From Steinernema hermaphroditum (taxonomy: Eukaryota > Nematoda > Chromadorea > Rhabditida > Steinernematidae), in the NCBI GenBank assembly GCA_030435675.1, contig CM059623.1, positions 15,477,205-15,541,204 on the forward strand: a stretch of 64,000 bases of DNA, given 5' to 3'. Below are positions 55,652 to 64,000 of the stretch, piece by piece. How positions within the stretch are numbered: the stretch's first letter is position 1; every line of letters begins with the position of its first letter. The translations under genes were made by a program, and so were the position numbers. A model generated the notes under the pieces. That model ran no database searches. It was not told where the DNA came from and saw only the letters and a program-made list of their open reading frames with translations.

Positions 55652-56122
55652 TGCGTCTGATATACGATGTAATTAAAAAGTGTTGATCAGTATGATCAGT
55701 TGATCAGAAGTTCGTGCTCTTCAATTGGTTCAACTGGTTCTAAAGGAATTCATATTTTTTCCTGTATTCGGAGAGTTAGACTGTCGCAAAAATAATCAGA
55801 GTAACGCACAAAACATATAAGAGAGGTCGATTGAAGATAAATAAAAAAGTCTAGACCCTCAGGGGTTCGAACCCGACCACTCAAAACATTGGCGTCCGAG
55901 ACCACTACCACTCGACCACAGGCGCGCCCACTACAAAGGGCATTGCGGTCGTACTAGTACCTAGTGTCGTGAATTTTCACAACTTCGTGGCCATGTTTTG
56001 GGTTCGTTACTTAATTTCGGGCCGCGGAGTTTATGTGCGTTCGACTCCCCAGCCCACCCTCTATCCGTCCCACCACACCACAGCCCGATCGGCGCGTATC
56101 ACTTCGCGAGGTTCCCTTGTGA

Positions 56123-56520
56123 GTGATCGTTGGCCGATTTAATCATAAACAAAATTTTACCTGTAAACACTTATTGACACAGCGAATTCCAAAGTCCAAT
56201 GAAGCTGACATGGTATTCTGTCGCAAAACTCAATTGGAAACCGAGATATTGGTTTCCTTTTCCTGGTCAAGTTCAGATAGAGAAAAGCAATTATGTATGA
56301 TGTGGCTACAAATCGCAGATGCTACTCACTGAAAATTTATTAAAAATTACTGCCAGCAAGGAACCTCCATCTTCAAGTTGAGGTTAATACATCGTTTGTA
56401 AATGTGAAACACAACACCGACATAAATCAGCATCGATTAGGTTCCCGTCACAGAAAACACTAGCACGAAATGAAAAAGACTGGTTTTTAGTTGAAACCAG
56501 TTGACTGTTTCTCGGTTACG
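56123..56520. other. Intergenic, no gene seen
   Basis: Nothing definite. From about 56520 the sequence matches the upstream region of the inverted kinase copy near 62380. Confidence 0.4.
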
Positions 56521-56764
56521 TTCATCACATTCTGCCTTTCCGAGATGAAAAACATCTTATCTTTAGTGCGCAATCAGTGTTTTAGTAGATACCAAAAAGT
56601 GCTATTCAAACTGATCACAACATCAACGCACTCTGTGACACGACCTTGTAACAGTGCATGAGTTGACACGCGCCATATCAATCCGAATTAGGCGAAATCC
56701 GGTTTTATGGTTTTCTATAAAGTGAACCCTGCAAACGGGACCAAATCATTCGTTCTTTGTGATC

Positions 56765-58213
56765 ATGGCAGTGACGGCAGAAATCATCACCACTGCTGTT
56801 CTTCATTCTGACTCTGTTAATCCCGATGATCTGCTCGCGGACTCCCCTTTCACAGTCGGATGGCTCCTCAAAGCTCTCGAGGCGAAAGATGAGAAATATC
56901 AGAAGTTCGTCGAACACAACAAAGTTGTCAAGGTAAGCTTATTTCCATTTTTGTATAATTGCCGTGCTTAGATATCGGCAGCTGACATCAGCCAAGGAAA
57001 GGGCTTCGTTTCTAAAGTCTATAAGGTGACGATTGAGTTCGATGGATTGCATGAGCCCTACGATGTGATTCTAAAAGTGCCCGGAATTGAATCACTCCGA
57101 GAGGCTACCGAAGATGTGAGTACGGTAAGACCTTACTTTGTTTTCATCAATATAACTGCTTGTGAGCGCTCTAGGACTACGAATTCAACATGGAGGATAA
57201 ACACGTCGTAGATTTCCACAATAGGGAGTGCGAATTCTACAACACCTTCGCCCCTCACATCAACGTTCCGACCGCTAGAGTCTTCAAAACGGTCGACTGG
57301 CTGGTTGGAAAACAGACTGGAGCCTTGCTTATGGAGAGTTTCATCGGAAAAGCGGCTTCTTGTCCGCTTTGGACTGGAGCCAATGTTCAACAGGTACACC
57401 TTGATCACTCTGTGGTTGCTGAAGATAGTTTCAGATGTACGCTACCGCCACGGCCATGGCCTATTTGACCAAGCACTTCCTCTGTCTCCCACCAGAGACC
57501 TGGGTTGGAAAGTACACAAATAAAAATTTCGACTCTCTGGTTGCGAAGGACTTCTTTTCGCCGTTCTTCAAGAAAATTCAAGAGTTGAAGCCTGGAGTGT
57601 TCGATGAAGGGATTGAAAAGTTCAACAAATACACGACCAGCCCAAAGTTCTGGCGCTACACGATGAGCGACGTGGCTAAGGATGTGGGGTTGCCCGTGTC
57701 CCTCAGCCACGGTGACCTGTGGGCCAACAACATGTTGTGGAAAAAGAATCCAGACGGATCGCTTTCCAACGAACTGGCGGCCATCATCGACTGGCAGATC
57801 ATCCACGAGGGCAGCATGGCCAACGATTTGGCCAGGTACTTCAGTCTGTGTGTTGATGGTGACGTGCGAAGGGAGCACGAATTCGAAGTGCTCCAATATT
57901 ACTATGACACGATTGTGAAGTTGATGGAAGAAGAAGGAAAACCTGTCGATTTCACGTATGAGCAGGTAATCAAACCCATAATCCAGAAGCTAATGGTTCA
58001 TCTTAGGTGAAAGCTGCATACAAAGTAAATTTCGTGAATCAAACCATGACCATCATGGCTATAGGACCTCTGCAGTTTTCCGGCAAGAATTGGACTCCGG
58101 AAGAGGCTCGTATAAAGACAGCTCAGCGAGAGAAGGTGCTCGTCAGGGCACAGTTTGCCATGGAGGACGCTTTGGTGTACTTGGACGAAATTCCAGACGA
58201 GAAATTAATCTGA
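56765..58213 (+). CDS. CHK kinase-like protein (nematode DUF1679 type), copy 1
   Basis: Aminoglycoside/choline-kinase fold; the family is linked to ecdysteroid or choline-type phosphorylation, but substrates of nematode members are mostly unknown. Five exons, all phase 0: 56765-56932, 56972-57124, 57175-57393, 57435-57965 and 58007-58213, total 425 aa, the usual length. N-terminal FTVGWLLKALEAKD. ATP-binding region DISQGKGFVSKVYKV, then DVILKVPG with the Lys. Brenner-type catalytic HGDLWANNMLW at about residue 271; metal-binding IIDWQ at about 298. C-terminal AMEDALVYLDEIPDE. No signal peptide. It has a mirror copy 2.6 kb away with shared 5' flank. Confidence 0.9.
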
Positions 58214-58319
58214 CTGTATTGACTAACGTAACCATGTGTACATTGATGTATTGAGCCGTTGCATAAATAATGAGCTACACGTGTAATAACTTTCGGCGAC
58301 TTGGCCCTGGAAGGGTCTG

Positions 58320-58557
58320 CTAACAAATAAACATTTAAAGGCACCCCCGCCAATTTGGCTAAAATTTTGAAATTTTCCGGAGGAAAAACACTTTCGTTCG
58401 TTCAATCGAGTTCACCCCCCGAAAAACTTTCACTCGAGCTGAAGATGAATTCGCTGTGCTGCATAATCTGCGCTAATTCCGGAATCAATGCGTTATACTC
58501 TGATGCCGTGCCCGATGCCGTTTAGCATTCGGTCAAGTGCGACCGCACTCCATCCCA
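58320..58557. other. Intergenic spacer of the kinase pair
   Basis: A block ACCCCCGCCAATTTGGCT near 58345 recurs near 62768; otherwise nothing definite. Confidence 0.4.
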
Positions 58558-58916
58558 ATATTTGTTTTCGCCATCATAGACCACACTACATAGTACAACC
58601 TGTCGGGTTGCGCGCCTTTTCGATATTGATCGGATCAGCGGCCCCGCGCTCGTTTTCTGTCTCTGGTTTTCAGGTTCATTGTCGTTGTGGATATCAGCTA
58701 AATGTGACATTCCTTCAATCCGTTGCTAGCCATTCGCGTAGCTTAATTTTTGTGACTGTTTCGTGGCAGTCCGTCGTATGTAGTAAAATGTTCCATTTAT
58801 TGCAGAGCCAATCTCCGTCCCATGGAGTGGTCGATGGAGTCGATACTTCTGAGCAATTTGTTTATGTACATGTAAGTTATTCTCCTTCCTTCACAACGCT
58901 AAAATTAGAACGTGTT
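58558..58916 (+). repeat. Promoter-like dispersed module, copy 2 of 3
   Basis: Same blocks as 49390-49760. The exon-like end reads SPSHGVVDGVDTSEQFVYVH before gtaagt, with no stop, unlike copy 1 where TAA follows RFV. A GIY-YIG family remnant follows at 59.57 kb. Confidence 0.6.
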
Positions 58917-59567
58917 TGATTCGGAGACGAAACCGGCTGTGAACCCGATGAAACCGACATTTTTCGTATATTCAGTCGTTATTCCATTTTCTGATGTCCT
59001 CGCCCTGAGCCTTTAAAAAACAAATTTAAATTTTTTTTATCTGTTTTAAAAGGTTTCAGAGCAGCACAGCTCTGAACGTCTTTCTGTTTTCTGTAGCAGT
59101 GCTAAACATCAAAATCATGAACCTGTCAGTTTCACAGAAACACACTTTCACAGGTCCATGAATGGGTATAAAGCAGGGATCGGGGCATTCGCGGTGAGAC
59201 CATCCTCATGGACATTCCTTTTCATTTACGGGCACTCTATTTCTGTTCATGACAGTCACAGTCCACAAATGGTCATAAACGGGCCCTGGCTCTTACATCC
59301 TTTGCCCAACAAATAACTGAAAATTACCCATTGGCACAATGCAGGCCCCTTTACGGTAGAATACTTATTTGCTGGCCCCCTCTGTACTGCATTATTTAGT
59401 CCTTTTTTCATTAGAATTTTAAGTGATGATCGCATTGACGATCAGATCAATGTTTTTGATTTTGTAGCAAAAATAGCCCATCAGCACAATCCAGGCCCTA
59501 CGATAGAATATTGACTGATGATATTTTGTGGCGTTTTCTGCATCATTTTATTTTTTCTTTGCCGCAG

Positions 59568-60395
59568 GTGACCATCGACCACTCCGCAGAAAGGAAAATC
59601 ACGTCCATTGTCAGAGCTGCAGCCCAACGAACTGACAGATTTGACTACAAGGCCACCGTGTTTCCACGCGCTGATGAAGATTCTGGGCTTTTTGTCGCCT
59701 ACTTCGTGGATCGCCTTCCCCAAACATAAGTTGTTCATTGCTGGGGAACCTCACGTATGTTTAATCGCAGTTGACACCAATAATAGAGCACTATATTTAC
59801 AGAGATTACAACAGAGACAAATCTGCTGGCAGTGTCGCAACTTGTGTCGAAAACGATGAATATATGAGCATGCAGCGGAGCAAATCATTCGCAAATCCAA
59901 AGCGACATACTTCATCGTGATCCTGAATGACCAAGTCATTTGGCCGACAATCCTCTTGAAGAGATGGCGAGCGAGGATGTCAAATACCAAGAACGGATCT
60001 TCGGACGCCCTCTAGCTACGTTAAGAGTCGTATATGAACCCGACCGCCATCCTTCGTTCAGTGATCTCAACGCCGATAGAAGAAGCTACATCTATATTTT
60101 TTCTTCACCCTCAACAGTTTTCAAGGGCACGAGCAGGAGATCACAGCCGTTCCTCCATCGCCAATCTACAAACCACACTCCAAGAAACCTCAACCTCAAG
60201 CTCAATCTCGACCCTCCTTTATTCAAAGCAATGATGCAATCGGATTGATCACAGGCCGCTATTTGGGATACGACGACAAAGGAAAGGGATTAAGGCGGAT
60301 CACAAATGATCACAAGACCGGAACTGTGAAATCGACGTCGAAACGAGCGGCAGTGAAGTGCTCTACCGTCTGACGTATCGTAGATGTGCTCATGC
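59568..60395 (+). pseudogene. GIY-YIG family copy E, degraded
   Basis: VTIDHSAERKITSIV and PRADEDSGLFVAYFV closely match copy A. A deletion then joins to PKHKLFIAGEPH, followed by a finger start (QICWQC). The GIY-YIG part keeps MASEDVKYQERIFGRPL and YIYIF, but a foreign stretch of about 120 bp (60110-60235) and several frameshifts destroy it; traces (KGKGLRRITND) extend to 60395. The preceding intron sequence (from about 59440) also matches copy A, so it derives from a genomic duplication. Confidence 0.7.
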
Positions 60396-60399
60396 GATC

Positions 60400-60780
60400 C
60401 CGACTTAGGATGTTCTATAAAATGTGGTGTTCTGTCCAGCTTTACATCTGTTGATAAAGTTTCTTAAGAAAAACGTTGTCGGCTCTTCGTCCCCTTCCAC
60501 CAGCGATCATCGGTGGGGCATGGCCTCGATTCAAAAATCTCGGATCGTCTCTGACGTTTCCCAGTATATGCGATCTCGGAATTCAGACCAGATAAAAGTG
60601 GCGCCTATGACGATTAATTTGTATATATGCATATACGCCAGAAGTGAAACGGTTTTAGAATGGTTCCAGGGCCACGACGATACATGAAGTTCATTGTTTA
60701 TGACTCAATATAACACATACACTCAATACAATACGACCCAATACATTAATGTACATGCATCGTTATGTTAGTCAATATAG
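60400..60780. other. Intergenic, no gene seen
   Basis: Includes AATACGACCCAATACATTAA-type low-complexity runs (ACTCAATACAATAC). No supported gene. Confidence 0.35.
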
Positions 60781-60805
60781 TCAGATTAATTTCTCCTCAG
60801 GAATC

Positions 60806-62218
60806 TCATTCAAGTACACCAAAGCGTCCTCCAAACTGTGCCCTGACGAGCACCTTCTCCCGCTGAGCTGTCTTCAGGCGTGCCTCTTCTAGGGTCCAGT
60901 TTTTGTCGTTAAAATGCAAAGAGCCTATAGCCATGATGGTCATGGTCTGATTCACGAAATTTACTTTGTATGCAGCTTTCACCTAAGATGAACCATTAGC
61001 TTCTGGATTATGGGTTTGATTACCTGCTCATACGTGAAATCGACAGGTTTTCCTTCTTCTTCCATCAACTTCACAATCGTGTCATAGTAATATTGGAGCA
61101 CTTCGAATTCGTGCTCCCTTCGCACGTCACCATCAACACACAGACTGAAGTACCTGGCCAAATCGTTGGCCATGCTGCCCTCGTGGATGATCTGCCAGTC
61201 GATGATGGCCGCCAGTTCGTTGGAAAGCGATCCGTCTGGATTCTTTTTCCACAACATGTTGTTGGCCCACAGGTCACCGTGGCTGAGGGACACGGGCAAC
61301 CCCACATCCTTAGCCACGTCGCTCATCGTGTAGCGCCAGAACTTTGGGCTGGTCGTGTATTTGTTGAACTTTTCAATCCCTTCATCGAACACTCCAGGCT
61401 TCAACTCTTGAATTTTCTTGAAGAACGGCGAAAAGAAGTCCTTCGTAACTAGAGAATCGAAATTTTTATTTGTGTACTTTCCAACCCAGGTCTCTGGTGG
61501 AAGACATAGGAAGTGCTTGGTCAGATGGGCCATGGCCGTGGCGGTAGCGTACATCTGAAACTATCTTCAGCACCTGTAGACTGATCGAGGTATACCTGCC
61601 GAACATTGGCACCAGTCCAAAGCGGACAAGAAGCCGCTTTTCCGATGAAACTCTCCATAAGCAAGGCTCCACTCTGTTTTCCATGCAGCCAGTCGACCGT
61701 TTTGAAGACTCTAGCGGTCGGAATGTTGATGTAAGGGGCGAACGTGTTGTAGAATTCGCACTCTCTGTTGTGGAAATCCACGACGTGTTTATCTTCCATT
61801 TTGAATTCGTGGTCCTGGGCCATTCGTAGATTGATGAAAACAAAGCAAGGTCTTACCGTATCGACGTCTTCGGTAGCCTCCCGGAGTGATTCAATTCCAG
61901 GCACTTTCAAAACCACATCGTAGGGCTCATCCAATCCATCGAATTCAATCGACACTTTGTAGACCTTCGAAATGAAGCCCTTTCCTTGGCTGATGTCGGC
62001 GGCCGATATCTAAGCACGGCAATTACACAAAAATCTAAATAAGCGCATACCTTGACAACTTTGTTGTGTTCGACGAACTTCTGATATTTCTCATCTTTCG
62101 CCTCGAGAGCTTCGAGGAGCCATCCGACTGTGAAAGGGGAGTCAGTGAGGAAATCATCGGGATTAACAGAGTCAGACAGAGGAACAGCGGTGGTGATGAT
62201 TTCTGCCGTAACCGCCAT
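60806..62218 (-). CDS. CHK kinase-like protein, copy 2, C-terminal frameshift
   Basis: Mirror copy of the 56.8-kb gene with the same five-exon structure: 62051-62218, 61857-62009, 61596-61814, 61024-61554 and 60806-60982. Exon 4 is almost identical to copy 1, including HGDLWANNMLW and IIDWQ. In exon 5 a 4-nt deletion relative to copy 1 (near 60835) changes AMEDALVYL to GGRFGVLE and stops early, losing about 12 residues. The catalytic core is intact, so it may still work. The 5' flank (62225-62400) matches copy 1. Expression may differ, as exon 5 and the flanks have diverged more than exon 4. Confidence 0.85.
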
Positions 62219-62419
62219 GATCACAAGGAACGAATGATTCTTCGGATCGATGTGGCTCTTATCTAAACATGCACTACGATCGTGTCACAGAGTGGGTTGA
62301 TCTTGTGATTAGTGTGAATAGCACTTTCTGCTATCTACTGAATCACTGATTGTGCAGTGATGATAAGATGTTTTTTATCTGTGAATTACGGCAACTTACC
62401 TCAGAAACATGCAATTGGT

Positions 62420-63014
62420 TTCAAACAAACTATTCAAACCAGTATTTTTCACTTTATTTTTATCATGGGAAGTCAGGGAGTGTTCTGCACATTGGCGTGG
62501 ATTGCCGTATTATGTCCACTGCGTACGGTTTAATGGTAAGAATGTTGGGTATAACTCGCTGTTGGAATGGTTCGTCGCGTTGGTGCTGTTCCTCTAGCCC
62601 CTATTCATATCGACATTCCTCGAAAGAACGAGAAAAAAATCCACAATTGTGAGGACTCTACATTTTCGAAATAGAACATTACTTATATACTAGCGCATTA
62701 ATTATTCAACAAATAAATACAACACGACGAAAGAAGTGCAGGGCTGCTAACAAAGGAACATTTTAAGGTACCCCCGCCAATTTGGCTGAAATTTTTTAAA
62801 CATTTTTCAAGTTATTTTTTGTCTGCATTTTTGGTGCTGTTCATGTGGCTTTGTTCTTTAGCCGCAGTTTTGTTAGCAAACAGTGGATTTAAGGGCTGTG
62901 TTTGTGACAAAATAAATTTTAGATACAGCCTACCATCCTCAGAAACAGACTTAAAGATTGTAAATAAGCCCTGAGGACATGTTCGACCAAGTTCGACCGT
63001 GTTTCCACCCAAAA
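62420..63014. other. Intergenic with repeat traces
   Basis: Contains the ACCCCCGCCAATTTGGCT block near 62768 and a segment (62865-62985) related to 32235-32400. No gene supported. Confidence 0.4.
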
Positions 63015-63890
63015 TTTGTTTTCGTCATCATAGACCACACTATATAGTACAACCAGTCGGGTTTCGCGCCTTTTCGGTATTAATCGGATCAGCGGCCCCG
63101 CGCTCGTTTTCTATCTCTACTTTAGCTTTCATTGTCGATTAGAACTTACTACTTTTTGCCATATGTTTTTTTTTCACGATTTTACTTCATGAATCAAAGA
63201 CGTTACGCCTTGCATGACACCGATTAATAGACAACAGAGGATATCACTTGTAGACGGCTTCATTCCTGGCGCGGCGTTGATGTCGAACCGGTGGTAGACG
63301 GCGCGCTTCACGGGGCATCTGGGAATCGGCGAAACTCCAGAAATGGCGGCCGAACTTCTTCTTCTTCTCGGGGCGTTTGAGGAGGCTTCTGCGTCAGAGA
63401 AGGCTTCTGAGCTCGCATCTCCTACGGAGAGATGAGTACGTGGTTCGGGGGTTGCGTCTTCCTCAGTGTTGGTGTCCTCAGAGCGTCGGCGACCTTCGGG
63501 ATGATATCTCACGCAGCGTCGGACGTCGGATTTGTGGCGTCAAACATCTTGTTGTCAGTGGTGGTGGGACTACGGCTTCCGGGTGTCCCAAGTCCCTCTG
63601 GAAGCCGGAACACTCACAACTGCCACAGGATTTGCTGTCTGACCAGCCCGACGCTCAGAGAGCAACCGGAGAGACCGACCGCTCGCCACCGCGACACGAG
63701 TGAGACCCGCCATATGTTTGTATGTATGTGATAAATGTGACATTCCTTCCATCGGCTTCTGGTGTTTCGCGTAGCTTAGCTTTTGCGAGTGTTTCATGAA
63801 ATTCTGTCCTATGCAATAAAATGTTCCATTTATTGCAGAGTGAATCTCGTTCTAATGGAATGGTCGATGTAGCATGTGCTATGAATTTCA
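63015..63890 (+). repeat. Promoter-like dispersed module, copy 3 of 3, split by a retroposon
   Basis: Left part 63015-63168 and right part 63709-63890 together match copies 1 and 2. They are separated by the 540-bp insertion below. Confidence 0.6.
63169..63708 (-). mobile_element. Retroposon insertion with 11-bp target duplication
   Basis: Flanked by GCCATATGTTT on both sides (63158-63168 and 63709-63719). On the minus strand it starts GCGGGTCTCACTCGTGTCGC and ends GATTCATGAAGTAAAATCGT with an A-run. It contains a frame with SPIPRCPVKRAVYHRFDINA. Relatives: 46775-47085 (5'-truncated) and 37378-37450 (ends only). No reverse transcriptase is present, so it is a non-autonomous or truncated LINE-dependent copy. 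Confidence 0.75.
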
Positions 63891-64000
63891 CGCTCCAAGT
63901 TGGCCTCTAGATCAAGACCGTAGTTCCTTGGGGTCTTTTGCCAAGGTTCCTTATCTTCGACGGCCTCATTGTCGAGCACTCGTCTTCCCTTCGCGATTGG
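63830..64000 (-). CDS. Possible 3' end of a gene running off the right edge
   Basis: A minus-strand frame is open from the edge to a stop at 63830: PIAKGRRVLDNEAVEDKEPW then QKTPRNYGLDLEANLE and IRTRFTLQ. 57 residues of varied composition. Its last part overlaps the dispersed module, so the end may be an artefact. No family recognised. Confidence 0.3.
   Translation of the reverse strand, partial: PIAKGRRVLDNEAVEDKEPWQKTPRNYGLDLEANLEREIHSTCYIDHSIRTRFTLQ

Larger units (their letters stand above)
53360..56119 (+). mobile_element. Long-TIR pogo/DDE_1-type transposon, 2760 bp
   Basis: Near-perfect 343-bp inverted repeats (53360-53702 and 55777-56119) begin CAAGGGAACCTCGCG and end at GCGACAGTCTA. 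The 3-bp direct repeat TGA flanks the element (53357-53359 and 56120-56122). Each TIR carries a tRNA-like A/B-box module. The interior encodes one intact five-exon transposase. The derivative at 10672-11445 has a TTA duplication, so the target pattern is T-N-A rather than the TA of Tc1/mariner. Confidence 0.9.

Noticed and set aside
60110..60235. Foreign stretch in copy E as a new domain
   Set aside because: It has stops in the family frame and lies in a multiply broken copy; more likely an insertion in a pseudogene.

Overview
The window looks like a nematode genome; this is an inference from content, with no marker gene to fix the species. Supporting signs are an EGO-1/RRF-type cellular RNA-dependent RNA polymerase, an SLC19 folate/thiamine carrier, a UDP-glycosyltransferase, nematode-type CHK-like kinases, many introns of only about 39-50 nt with GT...TTTAG/TTCAG borders, and 3' splice acceptors just upstream of start codons that suggest spliced-leader trans-splicing.

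Layout. 1-23 kb is mostly ordinary gene space: a cullin-1 gene cut by the left edge (minus), a tiny two-exon secreted cysteine-bearing peptide gene (3.4-3.6 kb), a 13-exon RdRP (3.9-10.6 kb, minus), a Tc3-like transposon (13.1-14.7 kb), a complete SLC19 carrier (16.5-18.8 kb) and a complete UGT (20.7-23.0 kb). 23-56 kb is accessory, repeat-rich DNA. It holds a five-member unrecognised gene family of 275/282 aa (all minus, one broken; its first copy is at 12 kb) and a multi-copy family encoding an Ulp1-like domain without catalytic Cys, a C2H2-like finger and a LEM-3/ANKLE1-like GIY-YIG nuclease. One copy of that family is intact, a compressed array lies at 26-30 kb, and there are three broken copies. 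Mobile elements with clear ends here are an autonomous hAT (8-bp target duplication), a non-autonomous hAT, a Merlin element (8-bp duplication), two TA-flanked MITEs, and a pogo/DDE_1-type transposon with 343-bp inverted repeats carrying a tRNA-like Pol III promoter. 56-64 kb carries an inverted pair of CHK-like kinases, one with a C-terminal frameshift, plus retroposons.

The most unusual items are: (i) the Ulp1-like/finger/GIY-YIG family, its tandem scrambling, and its repeated proximity to one subfamily of the 275-aa genes; (ii) the long-TIR transposon family with an embedded tRNA-like module and TNA target duplications, whose short hairpin derivative sits 97 bp upstream of the RdRP start codon; (iii) a 32-nt templated insertion of family exon-1 sequence inside a GIY-YIG exon; (iv) a 45-aa secreted peptide gene.

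The single-copy genes are unrelated housekeeping or detoxification genes (SCF ubiquitin ligase, siRNA amplification, vitamin uptake, glycosylation) and do not form a pathway. Exon borders below were set by eye from reading frame and splice consensus.
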